Shown: piece by piece, positions 1 to 10,629 of the stretch | Layout of the letters: each line of letters opens with the position of its first letter | Numbering within the stretch: position 1 is the stretch's first letter | DNA from: Azolla caroliniana | Lineage: Eukaryota > Polypodiophyta | DNA: 64,000 nt | Direction: 5' to 3' | NCBI GenBank assembly: GCA_043228905.1 | Contig: JBHGNT010000001.1 | Span: 24,180,001-24,244,000, forward strand | Program-made: the position numbers and the translations under genes | Notes under the pieces: generated by a model | Database searches by the model: none | Seen by the model: only the letters and a program-made list of their open reading frames with translations | What the model was told of the DNA's origin: nothing

Positions 1-640
1 TGAAAACGACAATCTGTTACTGAAGAAGGACCGAGATCAATGAATGTTTTGACGAATGCTATCACAATGGAAGGGCTAGACATTGAGAAATAATATGCTG
101 ATAGCCACTTCTCAAGACCTCATTGGGCTAGAGCCACTACCAAGACACCAGTCAAGATTGGTGACTTGAAGGATCCAGTGGTGGTGCTAATTGACCATGG
201 TTCAGAGGTTAATCTTATGTCCCTTGACTTCTACTGAAAGGGATGATGGCCAATCAATACTAGGCATGGGTGGAAGATCCGAGCAACCAGGATTACGGAA
301 GAGCTTCATGGGGCTGGCCCTAATGTGAAGGTGGTGATAGGCGATGTTGAACTAGACCAACACTTCTTCATGCAAGAGTCAGCATCTCCCTCCGTCATTC
401 TTTAGGAACCCTATATCACAGCGGCTCGAATGGAGACGAAGGTGCTTCACAATTGTTTGGCATATGTTCAAGTACGAAGTCAAGATGGGTTGAACTCAGT
501 CCAGTTTCTCACAATGAGGCCAAACCATGAGCGTTATAGAGATAGTCTAGAAAGAGGATCTAGAGAGGACTTTTAGTTCGGAATATTAGGGAGAGGGACA
601 ATAATAGTCTGAAGCATCTACCTTTGTCCCCAAAGTGATG
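1..640 (+). pseudogene. Retropepsin part of an old Ty3/Gypsy pol (host element C)
   Basis: A plus-strand frame gives an aspartic-protease-like segment. The active-site region at about 190-225 reads LIDHGSEVNLMS, so the usual D-S/T-G is D-H-G here. The following residues (GAGPNVKVVIGDVELDQHFF) match the beta-rich body of a retroelement protease, and a PYITAARMETKVL stretch follows. Stops and frame changes show the copy is dead. It is the upstream part of the same pol that continues at 693-1328, 1800-2075, 10630-11440 and 12235-12800. The element's 5' end lies outside the window. Confidence 0.6.
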
Positions 641-692
641 TAATAAAAGTTTTTCATCTCATTAATAAAAAGAATGTTATGTTTTCTGAAAA

Positions 693-1328
693 TTGGATGT
701 GCAAGTTAAAACTATAAAAAAAGATGTAAAGATAAAGAGTTTTGAAAAACAATTGAAAGAAAATGGGATTATTATGGAAGAATATGAGAAAATAATCGGA
801 TCTATGGAGGTAATTTCTTTCGACGAAACTCTTGGGAAAATGGAGAGAGTCATTGACTCAAACCTACATGGGAATAAAGTGATTCCGACTATATACGTTG
901 CCATTGACGAGTATGAGCAAGGTGTTGCGGCAAATAAGGTTGAAGTGAATACTAAGTATGTCAAGATTGTTGACAAGAAAGTGAAGCCTGTTGTTGCCCT
1001 CCCTGCCTAAAGACAATTGGCAGCGGATGAAGGAGGTGGTGACCAATTTGTCTCTTAGAGACCCGAGAGGGATAGGACACACCTTCACTGATGAAACCTT
1101 AATGAAGCTCAAGATCAGTGGGGGTGAGTTCCTACTTCTCGAAGAGGAGTAAAAATTCAAGGAAATGTTGGGGTGACATGGAAAATCCTTTGCTTTTTCC
1201 TTGCTAGAGATAGGATGTGTGGACCCGATAGGATTTGTGGACCCTACACTCGTGGAGCCGATGATTATTTTCACATACCTCGTCTTCCATGGAGCTTGAA
1301 ACCGATTCCGGTTCCCAGAGCATATATC
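693..1328 (+). pseudogene. Protease-RT linker of Gypsy element C
   Basis: An open stretch of 105 codons (693-1010) rich in Lys, Glu and Ile is followed by degenerate sequence. The latter includes a G-C-V-D-P motif and, at about 1305-1328, the residues PVPRAYI that precede the reverse transcriptase core in this kind of pol. The frame then breaks exactly at a solo LTR and resumes at 1800 with IPKLLELLKEKV. The first 105 codons match nothing I recognise; they may be linker. Several stops interrupt the region. Confidence 0.45.
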
Positions 1329-1799
1329 TGTCACGGACACACCAACGCTAGATTATGACAAAGCACAGATGACAAGGCTATGACTGATAAGGTTACGAAT
1401 GTGGAACTCGACGTGATGAGGCTAGAAACTCAGGAGGTTGGGAGCGATGAGATGAGGAACTTAAAGACAAATACAAGAACATAAAGACAAAGATGTAAAT
1501 CAAGGAGAGAAGATGGGGCTAAACAAGAATACTAGATTGATGTGTCAATGACTGGTGTTGAATCCCTTGAAAGAGACTAGAATGGTTACAAGTTGAAGTA
1601 CATGCATTAGAATATTCTTGAACCTTCTAGAACCTTGGAACTTTCTAGAACTTTCTAGATGTCTAGAGAGTATACCTAGATCACGTACATCTTATACAAT
1701 AATGCTTATATCAAGATGGTTGAGCATAATGTATTGTTGATGTGAGGTTGCAAATTCAATCCTCATCAACTATATATTTTATGTTATTGTATTGTGACA
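1329..1799. mobile_element. Solo LTR inserted in element C
   Basis: The 471-bp insert begins TGTCAC and ends GTGACA, a perfect 6-bp terminal inverted repeat. It is flanked by the 5-bp target duplication ATATC (1324-1328 and 1800-1804). The pol reading frame stops at its left edge and resumes at its right edge. It contains a run of TTCTAGAA-like repeats at about 1615-1670 and no ORF. It is best read as a solo LTR left by recombination between two LTRs; the family is unknown. Confidence 0.8.
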
Positions 1800-2075
1800 A
1801 TATCCCAAAATTATTAGAATTATTGAAAGAGAAAGTCAGGGTGGGAATCCTAGAACCATCTAGTGCACCTTATTCAAATAGGCGGTTCACAATGCCGAAG
1901 AAAAATGGGACTCTTTGATTCATTTAGGATCTGCAACCGGTAAAAAAGGTTACCATTTGAAATGCAAGGGTTGGACCTAATGTTGATAAGTTCACTGAGG
2001 CTTTTGTAGAAAGATCGATATACTCGATCATAAACTTGTATTCCGGCTACGACCAGTTCCAATTATCTCTGAACA
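1800..2075 (+). pseudogene. Reverse transcriptase fragment of Gypsy element C
   Basis: The frame from about 1803 encodes the N-terminal part of a Ty3-type reverse transcriptase: GILEPSSAPYSNRRF, then a PKKNGTL motif, a D-L-Q-P-V segment and LYSGYDQFQLSL. Two stop codons lie inside. The fragment ends at the 5' LTR of element A and the same protein resumes after A's 3' LTR at 10630, so A is nested in it. This is a dead copy. Confidence 0.8.
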
Positions 2076-2565
2076 TGTTACCCGGACAAAGGGGCAATCG
2101 GTCAAGTTGAGAAGCGACGGAGTCAGAAATGTTGGAGTCGAAGTCGGATCAATAAAGAGGATCGATGAGTTAGCATTTTGCCGAGTATAATTAAAATCGA
2201 AAATATAGCTAGTTACAGATTTTGTAATTCTTGCCGATATGATAGTATGTTTTCTTGATGAGGAAGTTCTTTCGGTTGCCTATAAAAGGAATCGAAGGCA
2301 TTGTAAAAAACTATCGTTTATTTTAGTAATATAAGTTTAGTTGTAGGAAATCTCGGTGTGCAATTATTTATTCTTCTATTAAATCTGTTTCAATCTTGAT
2401 ATAACTATATTACATAAGTAACGATCTCGATGTCTGCATAACATCGATAATATTACAGTAACTTAATATTCATTCGCCTAACCACAATTCATTGATAGAA
2501 CGTTCGGTAAGCAATGTTCGATTTATATTGTGTCGACAACATAGTCGATTGTCGGCCGAACAACA
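2076..2565 (+). repeat. 5' LTR of element A
   Basis: It starts TGTTACCCGG and ends around GGCCGAACAACA. A TATA box, CCTATAAAAGG, lies at about 2278-2289, so the transcript should start some 30 bp downstream. It aligns along its whole length with 10157-10629, apart from an extra CAGAAATGTTGGAGT in this copy. The 3' edge is set by the CAGTAT that follows, which resembles the base run after the 5' LTR of element B. Confidence 0.85.
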
Positions 2566-2595
2566 CAGTATAATTTTGGCATGCCCGGTTACATC
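2566..2595 (+). promoter_or_regulatory. Probable primer binding site region of element A
   Basis: The bases just after the 5' LTR include TTTTGGCATGCCCGG, which has the look of a minus-strand primer site starting TGG. It does not match the Met-initiator site used by the Copia elements here. The tRNA cannot be named with confidence. The offset from the LTR edge is about 12 bp, which is long for a primer site. Confidence 0.3.
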
Positions 2596-2755
2596 TGCAA
2601 TTAGCAGAGAACAAGTTGAATGGATGTCATCTGGTCTGGATACACTAGTCGGCTATAAATGTCCTCGTACACGTTTTGTTACGAAGGAATTAGAGAAGGA
2701 TTCTGTTGCAGTAGTATAGCCAGAAACAAGTCGGAGGTGGTCTGCACTTCTTGAT

Positions 2756-3341
2756 TTGGCTGATAGTCAGTCAGAAGAAAATCAGTCGGAAGAGGTATCA
2801 TTTTACGATATCTGGAGTGAAACCAATATGCCTTACCCATATTCTAAATTTTGGGAGGGAGCAGATGCAGAAGCGCATGTTAGGGACTTTTTGACAACAT
2901 GGGAAATAAAACCATGGAGCTCAGAGACTGTCGGCGGCAACCGAGGACAAGTCAAAAATTGCTGAGTTTGTTTTGTCATTAGATGGTCATTCGGCTAATT
3001 GGTTTGCGCAGAATGGTTTTAGAGCGTTCAAAACTTTTGAACAGCTAACCAACAAATTTCGGCAATTATTTAATCATCAAATTCCCCAAAAGGATTTGAT
3101 AGCTCAATTGTATGCATTATATCAGGAGCTGCATGAAACAGTGTCACAGTTTGTCATCCTTTTTCAGAATTTACAACTCCAGATTTCCAGGTCAATTCCC
3201 GATGACGAATTGAAGGATATATTTCTTGAAGCAATTCGTGAACCATTACGAACACCATTAGCGGTGTTCGATTTCCGGAATCAGAAAATTGAGCAAGTGA
3301 TTGATAAGGCAATAGCTATGGGCCGGATCCAAAAAATGTGA
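2756..3341 (+). pseudogene. Gag (capsid part) of element A
   Basis: Two overlapping-frame pieces (2756-2965 and 2973-3341) make a retrotransposon Gag. The first has an acidic Ser/Glu-rich start and a MPYPYSKFWEGADAEAHVRDF segment. The second contains WFAQNGFRAFKTFEQLTNKF and a region ending QFVILFQNLQL, typical of the retrotransposon gag core. A frame change near 2965-2973 splits it, and another near 3338 separates it from the zinc-knuckle part. Element B has the same organisation with the same MTYPYPKY-like motif. The copy cannot make a full Gag. Confidence 0.7.
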
Positions 3342-3938
3342 GGAGTATGGATATGTCGGCATTACATCATACCTTGCCACCTCTCGAAGAGTTGCAATTT
3401 CGACAAGCAATACAGTGTACTACTTGTTTAAATACGGGGCATTCGTCAATAGAGTGTAACTTGCGAACACATTGCACAATATGTCACTCTAAAGCCCATT
3501 CAGTAGAGCAATGTGAATATAATCTGCTTAACAAAACAACAACACCAGTACGACAATTTTTTCTAGAAAATGGGTACCAGGATAATCGTAATAGGTTCAA
3601 CAATCGGTATCAAGAGGACAACCGACAATATGATTATCGGCAGAGTCAAGATTTTCAGCAAACACAGGATAATAGTCGTCAACAACCAAAATGAGGTCCT
3701 TATAAACAGAGTCGGCCTAATAACAAAAAGTTTTACAAGCAAAAAGCGTCACAACAATTTCAACATGATTCTCAAAGAGAAAATCTGGATTCTGATGAGA
3801 ATTGAGGTCACCAATATGAACAAGGTAAAGGTATCGGAACATTTATTCCTAACTGCTACATTTGCAGGAAGGATGGATATTGTGCAAATCAATGTCTGTC
3901 TAAAGTTAAAGGAAAAGCACCCGCCGTCAATATGGTGA
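3338..3938 (+). pseudogene. Nucleocapsid zinc-knuckle part of element A Gag
   Basis: The frame encodes two consecutive CCHC knuckles, CTTCLNTGHSSIEC and CTICHSKAHSVEQC, followed by an Asn/Gln/Arg-rich tail (NRYQEDNRQYDYRQ). CCHC knuckles bind the element's RNA during packaging. The natural start is upstream in the capsid frame; the ATG-less beginning here results from a frameshift. A second frame, 3570-3938, carries the tail towards the protease region. Confidence 0.7.
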
Positions 3939-4894
3939 TACCAGAAATTCAACAAGTAACTACTAGGAGTAAAAGTAAACAATCCGAATGGGAAATTCAG
4001 GAAGTGGTCAGGAAAGAAACTAAGGAATGGATGGAGGAAGTAAATAAAAATAATGTGTCCAAAATGTTGCAGGACAATGAGATAAACCAAATTAATGACC
4101 TGCCCGGAGCAACGGTAGTACAGGAACAAGAGGAAGCTTGGAAAATCTTGGCTGATTGCCAAGTATCATTACCTTTGACGGGATTACTCAAATTGGTTCC
4201 ACAATTTACGGAGAAAGTGGCAACTCTGATTGCCCAGAACGGCAATGAACAAGTAGTTGTTAACTATAGTCAGCCTAGTAATAGTCCGACAATTATGGAT
4301 GAGCAGAATCCATCCATTAAGGTCATAATTCATGGCCAAGAAATAGATGGTGCTATTGTTGATGGTGGCTTAGGAATTAATGTAATTAATAAGACTACTT
4401 GTGATAAGCTCGACATTACCAATCGGGAAGCATGTCCATTTTGGTTGAGAATGGCCGATACCAGTACGATGCAACCAATCGGATTACTACGGGAATTAGA
4501 TGTCGTGTTAGGTGGTCACACTTTTCAAATATCGGCAGTCGTGCTCCATCTGGAGGCTCCTAGAGCATATCCTTTGCTATTAGGACGGCCATGGTTAAAA
4601 ACTGCTAATATTAAGCAAAATTGGAATAAGAATTTATTGACATTCCGAAAAGGCAAAACTAAAATCCGTGTGTTAACTCAAAATAAGATTACTACAAGTA
4701 AGCGATATTTTCCAATTCATGCAGAGGTCGTGAATATGATGGAAGGACTGGATGAAGTGGAGGAGCATCATTATTTCAATGATAACCCAAAAATGATTCC
4801 CTTGTTCGAAGTGGATATATTACAAGCTCTAACATCGTACGTGGATCCACAGGAGAGTTTACCACTAGATGAGCAAACAAAGAAAGAAATTTGA
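3932..4894 (+). pseudogene. Protease domain of element A pol
   Basis: An open frame of 320 codons holds a linker and then a retropepsin-like domain. The active-site motif is AIVDGGLGINVIN, with D-G-G in place of D-S/T-G, so this copy's catalytic loop looks altered. The domain ends with PLLLGRPWLKTANI, the usual G-R-P-W-L segment of this family. It is followed without delay by the RT region in another frame. Family role: cleavage of the Gag-Pol polyprotein inside the particle. Confidence 0.7.
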
Positions 4895-4987
4895 CTACAA
4901 CAGGAGGCTACTGAAAAGGAAATAAGGGTATCTCAACGAGTTCAGACTTCGTCATTAGAGGAGATAAATTTAGCAGAAGAAGATAAT

Positions 4988-6449
4988 GTGCCTGAGCCAA
5001 AAATAGTTCTGATTACCAAGGATATGTTGTTGGCTGATAAGCAACGATTAGTCGGTTTACTCAAACAATATAAGGATGTGTTTGCCTGGTCTTTTGAAGA
5101 CATGAAAGGGTTAGATCCAGCTTTCTGTCAACACCAAATTAATCTGCATAAAGATGCAAAACTGGTTCAACAACGTAGGTGTCGTCTAAATCCTAATTAT
5201 GCAGTTAAAGTTAAAGAAGAAATAGATAAACTCGATAGGGTTTATTCGACCTGTTAAAAAAGCTACATGGCTGAGTCTGATTGTAGTCGTTCCGAAAAAG
5301 AATGGAAAAATTCGGGTATGTGTCGACTACTGGAAACTTAATGCAGCAATAGTAACGGATGCATTTCCATTACCGTTTATGGATGGTATATTGGATGCAG
5401 TAGCTGGTCACGAAATGTACAGTTTTCTTGATGGCTTTAATGGGTATAATCAGGTAAGAATGCATCCGGAAGATCAAGAAAAGATAGCTTTTGTCACGGA
5501 ATGGGGGGTGTTTGTGGCGGTTGTAATGATGTTCAGATTAAAAATAGCTCCAGCCACATTCCAAAGGGTCATCTAGGAAATCTCTGCAGAGTACATCCCC
5601 ACATTCATGCAAGTTTTCTTGGATGATTTTGCGGTTTACAATCGGAAATTAGAACACTTTGAACATTTGCAGCTGTGCTTGGAACGATGTCGGAAAGGTC
5701 GACTCAGGTTGACTCCGGCAAAATGCACATTCGGGGTTACAAGTGGAGCATTATTAGGTCACATTGTCAGTCAGGAAGGAATTGCAGTAGACCCAGACAA
5801 GGTCAAAACCATATTAGACGCACCGGCACCAACAAATGCTAAGGGCCTTAGTCGGTTCTTAGGACAAATTAGATGGCATAGTAGAATGATTACATATCTT
5901 GCTGATGTTGCCATTCCCTTACGCACAACGGTGCATAAAACACCTTTCCAATGGACAAGTGTTCTGGTGTTTAAACCACCTAATTGGAACAAACCGTTTC
6001 ATGCGTTCGTCGACGCATCGTATGTAGCAATCGGAAGTGCACTCATGCAGCTATCCAAACCAAGCTGGTATAGACCAGTTTACTACGCTAGTCAGAAACT
6101 TTCAACAACAGAACGGAATTATTTGACGACTGAAAGGGAAGCTTTAGGAATGATTTACAGTATCAACAAATTTCGACACTACCTTTTGGGCAAAAAAATT
6201 ACATTCCACATCGATCATTTTGCTTTACTCTATTTGGTCTCCAAACAAGAATTAACGGGTAAGCTGGCACGATGGACGCTATTACTGCAAGAATTTGAAT
6301 TCGACATTCTGCATTGGCTAGGGGTACAACATGTAGTTGTTGATTATCTTAGCCGACTAGAGTCGGGAGAAGAGGGCACAAGTGTGACAGATGACTTTCC
6401 GGATGGGCAACTCTTTCGGGTGGACAGTACGTGTACAGGAATTAAATGA
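4988..6449 (+). pseudogene. Reverse transcriptase and RNase H of element A
   Basis: Pieces at 4988-5257, 5258-5576 and 5607-6449 form a Ty3-type RT and RNase H. Visible motifs are VFAWSFEDMKGLD, a V-P-K-K-N-G segment, SFLDGFNGYNQ, and FLDDF at the catalytic loop, where F-L-D-D replaces Y-V-D-D. RNase H follows with a V-D-A-S aspartate and TTERNYLTTEREALGMIY. A frameshift near 5250 and a stop at about 5574 break the frame. The protein would copy the element RNA into DNA in the cytoplasmic particle. Confidence 0.8.
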
Positions 6450-7750
6450 AGACAACGATGATGCTTGGATCTCAGAAATGACAATCTTTCTTACAACAGG
6501 GTTACCACCCGAGCACCTATCAACAGACGAAAGAAAACGATTAGCCGTTCGTAGTCGGAATTTTTGTCTTTTAATGACACTCTCTATCATAAAGGAGCGG
6601 ACAGAATTTGGAGAAGGGCAGTACGACAATTTGAGAAATCGGTAATTCTCCGAGAAACCCATTGTGGCATTGCAGGAGGACACTATGCAGGTGAAACTAC
6701 GGCACGGAAAATACGGAACAGTGGTTTATGGTGGCCAACAGTAATGAAGGACGCAATCGACTATTGTTGAAATGCGATTTATGTCAGCGAATGGGGCAAC
6801 CTACCGAAAAAGACAGAATGCCTTTGCAACCTGTCTTACCTTTGGAGCCATTCCAAAAATGGGGATTGAATTTTGTCGGCCCATTTAAACCAGCCGCACT
6901 ACGTACAAGCAATTGGTACATCATAGTCGTCACGGATTACAATACGAAATGGGTAGAGGCTAAACCCCTAAAAGACAGTACGACAACCAAATTCTTATAC
7001 GAAAATATATGGTGCCGGTTAGGATGTCCAATAGAATTGGTATGTGATCAGGGTACACATTTCATTAATAAAATTGTACATGAATTATCTACATATTATG
7101 CAGTGGTGCATAAGAAAAGTACTTCGTACTACCCGCAACCAAATGGATTAGCGGAATCGACAAATAAAACACTGTAGACAATACTTAAGAAGATAGTTAA
7201 TGAAAATCGTACAGATTGGGATCAAAAAATCAATAGTGCCTTATGGGCATATAGGAATTCATATAAAACATCTATCAAGTGCACTCCTTTTCACATGGCT
7301 TTCGGCTTGGAAGCCGTAATGCCAATAGAATTCCAAGTTCTGACACTCCGAATTCAAGCAACAGAAAGGTTAGATGAGCTACAGTTGGAACAAATTCGGA
7401 AAGAAGGTTTGTTGATGTTAGAAGAAAGCCAGATACAAGCCATGACGGATTTAGAGCAGAAGCCGCGACAAACGAAAGCATTTGTGGAGCAACACCGTCG
7501 ACAAACAGAAAGACAGTTCGCGATCGAAAAACCGGTATTAGTATTTCAAACAAAAATGGGATCTATGCTTGGAAAGTTTCGGTTTCGATGGATAGGACCA
7601 GTCTGGATCGTTCACAACAAAAATAGGACGTATCAAGTCAACACATTATTAGGCGAAATTTTACCGAAATGGGTAAATGGTTTTCGGCTCAAACCTTATC
7701 ACGGGCCAAAGCCGGAAAACCCATTCATAGTGGATTCCATCGCAAAGTGA
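6391..7750 (+). pseudogene. Integrase of element A
   Basis: The zinc-binding N-terminus (HCGIAGGHYAGETTARKI, then a C-D-L-C pair) lies at about 6660-6790. The catalytic core follows with WGLNFVGPF, VVTDYNTKWVEAKP, VCDQGTHF and YYPQPNGLAEST, giving the D, D and E positions. The C-terminal part runs to about 7750 and ends NGFRLKPYHGPKPENPF. No chromodomain is present. Frame changes at about 6680-6770 and a stop near 7175 disable the copy. Confidence 0.8.
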
Positions 7751-7976
7751 CGAGACATACATCACACAGTTGTAAAAAAAAAAAAAAAAAAGAAGCAAAA
7801 GATTATCTTGGCAAAAGCAACTAACTGTCTGAAGAGGAATCTTGGGGAAGTCTGAGTCAATTTATAAATATAGTAAAGGTATTGCATGCACTCTAAAAAA
7901 CGAGTGGTGGAGCCATTATTGCTAAATATACATTATTACTTACATTAATAGTAACTGTCTCTATTCCCTAGGCATC
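7751..7976 (+). other. Spacer between integrase and accessory ORF in element A
   Basis: This AT-rich stretch includes a near-pure A run at 7773-7791. I see no gene. It could hold the leader of a separate or spliced message for the accessory ORF, but no splice signal stands out. Confidence 0.4.
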
Positions 7977-8621
7977 ATGCAAAGAATTATTTCTTTAAAA
8001 CCTATTCCTTCCTCTTTTGTCTCACCACAGAGACAGAAATGTATTCGTGTTGAACGATTTTCTGCCCTTAATCACCATAGCCTTAAGCTTGCGTCGCATC
8101 CACCACAACACTTTAATTTCTTTTCTGAAGATGAAAATATGTCGATCCTTGTTTCTGATAACTTGCGCCAGTGGCTCGTCAACAAAAATATGCAAGGGTT
8201 CATCCAAGTTGCAAAAGAAGAACCCCATCCTCGTGCTGCAGAACTTCTGCACCAGATCAACGTTTCAAAAATCATGAATAAAAAGGTATGTCGAATGTTG
8301 AACTTGAGAAGGGAAGGTTTTGATACGGTCCAGAAAATGGACAAAGACATGCTCAGGTCTTATTTCAGAGAATATTCTCCCTCAACCAAAGCTTTTCAAA
8401 CGCAGGGAGGGGAAGATGACTTTTTTCATGAAGTAGCGAAATTTTTGTTGGAAGTGGGATTTGTGAGTCCCCGATTTTATTGTATGCCCAAGAAAAGGGC
8501 CGGGTTCATAATCGCCACATATGAGGGTGAGGTTTTCAACTTGGGGTTGCTGTCAGCAGAAGCTCTATGGGAGCAGCTGCATAGGGTGCAAAAAGGGAAA
8601 CCAATGAAACCAGTATTTTGA
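7977..8621 (+). CDS. Accessory protein N-terminal domain, element A (unknown function)
   Basis: A 214-codon sense ORF downstream of integrase. Its core (about residues 55-205) is shared with the ORF at 17604-18230 of element B. Both have a W-x-x-x-x-x-(L/M)-x-GFI segment, a YF(R/G)E...SKA(F/Y) segment, QGGE(D/N), and MPK(K/N)RA-x-FI-x-x-T(Y/F)EG. I recognise no domain family. It is not an Athila-type envelope by eye: there is no signal peptide and no clear membrane segment. The downstream frame continues, with breaks, into a charged and coiled-coil region up to the 3' LTR. The start used is the first ATG; homology begins further in, so an internal ATG at about 8139 may be the real one. Confidence 0.55.
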   Translation: MQRIISLKPIPSSFVSPQRQKCIRVERFSALNHHSLKLASHPPQHFNFFSEDENMSILVSDNLRQWLVNKNMQGFIQVAKEEPHPRAAELLHQINVSKIMNKKVCRMLNLRREGFDTVQKMDKDMLRSYFREYSPSTKAFQTQGGEDDFFHEVAKFLLEVGFVSPRFYCMPKKRAGFIIATYEGEVFNLGLLSAEALWEQLHRVQKGKPMKPVF

Positions 8622-8649
8622 TCGATGGTTGTTGGTATTGTTTCCGATG

Positions 8650-10156
8650 CAAGGATCGGAAAACCGATTAGAAGAACAAAGGTCACCACGGCCACAACAA
8701 GCATCCCGACCTTGAAGACAAGTGCAACGAGAGGAGTGGCAGGAAGGACAATCGACGCAAGTCGACACCATTCAAACGGAACCTGAACAACAACCGGTAT
8801 CCTCACCAGTACAAGAGTCGACAACACAACCGAAACCTGAACAACAACACGATCTTGTGGCCACAACACATCCAATTTCACAACCACCTCGACCCAGTCA
8901 AGAGTCAACACTTGTCGTAACTAAACAACCAACACAAAGACAGTGTCGAGTAAAGCAAAGGGCTCAACGATTTCCATAGACTCAGTAAGAGGAGCCTGCG
9001 CAGAATAAACAAAGAACAGACAACCAGGCCACACAAACCACACAAGTACCTCGTGTCAATCCTAATGACACAACTAGAATTCAGAAAGGGCAGTCATCAG
9101 CAACAAAGGTCTAAGAAGCAACTGGATTCTCCGATATTCCTCCAACAGCACATGAATTGGCAGCCATTCTGCAATTTGGAACATCTTATGAATTAGTAGA
9201 ATGGTTAGCACATAGGTAACAAGAGGTGTCGGAGAGAATGGCACAAGAGCATCGGGATCAGATAATGATCCAAAAATCATTAAGTGGAGATGTCGAGCCG
9301 TATGAGCAACAAGAGGTTGATCGAATTGGCCGACAACGGAGTGCGAAGAATAAAGGCGAGGCCATCCTGATGCCACCATTGCATGAGGCTCTAGTAGAAG
9401 TACATCGAGAATATGACAAGGCCAGCCGAGTAGCCATAGATATGGCTGATTTGTACAAGAAGGCAACAACAACATCGGATATTTTAAATCACAATGTACA
9501 AAGACGCAAGCCGAAAACCAGTAGTTGTCGGAACGCCTTCGAAAAACAGAGGAGCAACTGCAAAAAACAAAAGAGGAAATGTTGCAGCAGGTGTCAGCAA
9601 GCAGACCCTAAGAATCTTATAGGAACTGCAACAGAAATTACAGCAGGCAGAAGTAGTGCTCATGGAGGCTAAAGCTAGAGCCGAAAAAGCTGATATTGCC
9701 AAAGGGACAATAGGAAGGCATAGGGACAAGGCTTCTTCAAAATGTCGGAAGAGGCAATATCAATTGTTCAGGCAGATATTTCCAAAGACTTGTATGATAT
9801 GGCTGCTTGCCACCGAGAAGAAGTTAGTCGAATCATGCAGGAATTTGATAAACATGATATCGACACATCTGTCCAATTTGATGCCTATGAATTTGAAAGA
9901 AGAAGCCAAACTCCAAGCCTCGGCGCACCAGTGCTTGTAGCACCATCACCACAACCATCGACAGAATCAGGATACACAATAATCTATAGAATCAGACAAC
10001 AATGAAGAGGCAATGCGACAACCCGAACCCTCATTGTTTGATATTTTGCAGGACGATGCTGAAGACGAATTGGACAAGGACCTTCCTTCCGAAAAGCAGG
10101 AATGGAAGGGTGCTGTGGGTTTTCCGAGCAAGGCCCTAGCCCACGGGTGCGCCAAG
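8650..10156 (+). pseudogene. Accessory protein C-terminal region, element A: Gln/Pro-rich then coiled coil
   Basis: After the N-terminal ORF the frame continues with shifts. 8722-8979 is rich in Gln, Pro and Thr. 9226-9480 contains acidic and basic helices. About 9500-9660 reads as heptad-like Glu/Lys/Gln helices (RLRKTEEQLQKTKEEMLQQ). 9656-9940 holds MEAKARAEKADIAKGTIGRH and a K-D-L-Y-D-M-A helix. 10013-10234 has an FDILQDD motif also seen in element B (VDILDEK). The layout of globular head, disordered linker and coiled coil suggests a structural or oligomeric protein; that is inference. The copy has several stops. Confidence 0.5.
10108..10156 (+). promoter_or_regulatory. Conserved block abutting the 3' LTR of element A
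   Basis: The sequence GCAAGGCCCTAGCCCACGGG followed by TGCGCCAAG lies directly against the LTR start TGTTACC. Nearly the same block precedes the 3' LTRs of element B (20125-20170) and complex M (52555-52602). It occupies the place where a polypurine tract should prime plus-strand DNA, but it is not purine-rich. It also lies in the tail of the accessory ORF. Confidence 0.6.
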
Positions 10157-10629
10157 TGTTACCTGGACAAAGGGGCGGTTGATGAAGTGGAGAAGCGATG
10201 GAGTCGAAGTCGGATCAATAAAGAGAATCGATGAGCCAACATTTTGCCGAATATAATTAAAACCGAAAATATAGTTAGTTACAGATTTTGTAATTCTTGC
10301 CGATATGGCAGTATGTTTTCTTGATGAGGAAGTCCTTTCGGTTGCCTATAAAAGGAATCGAAGGCATTGTAAAAAACTATCGTTTATTTTAGTAATATAA
10401 GTTTAGTTGTAGGAAATCTCGGTGTGCAATTATTTATTCTTCTATTAAATCTATTTCCATCTTGATATAACTATATTACATAAGTAACGATCTCGATGTC
10501 TACATAACATCAATAGTATTACAGTAACTTAATATTCATTCACCTAACCACAATTCATTGATAGAACGTTCGGTAAGCAACGTTCGACTTATAGTGTGTC
10601 GACAACATAGTCGATTGTCGGCCGGGACA
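10157..10629 (+). repeat. 3' LTR of element A
   Basis: It starts TGTTACCTGG, carries the TATA box CCTATAAAAGG at about 10346, and ends around GTCGGCCGGGACA. It pairs with 2076-2565. The final four or five bases cannot be split cleanly between LTR end and target duplication. The pol of element C resumes directly after it. Confidence 0.8.

Larger units (their letters stand above)
2076..10629 (+). mobile_element. Tat-like Ty3/Gypsy retrotransposon A, full length but decayed
   Basis: Two LTRs (2076-2565 and 10157-about 10629) enclose gag, protease, RT, RNase H, integrase and a further sense ORF. The LTRs differ at roughly 26 of about 470 aligned positions plus a 15-bp indel, mostly transitions, so the insertion is old. 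The left flank GAACA and right flank GGACA may be a mutated 5-bp target duplication; the exact 3' edge is uncertain because the LTR itself ends in GAACA-like sequence. The element interrupts the RT of element C. Integrase lacks a chromodomain, and its sequence type fits plant Tat/Athila-like Gypsy elements. Confidence 0.85.

Noticed and set aside
2492-2719. 75-codon ORF after the 5' LTR of element A
   Set aside because: It begins inside the LTR and crosses the primer-site region; no similarity to Gag.
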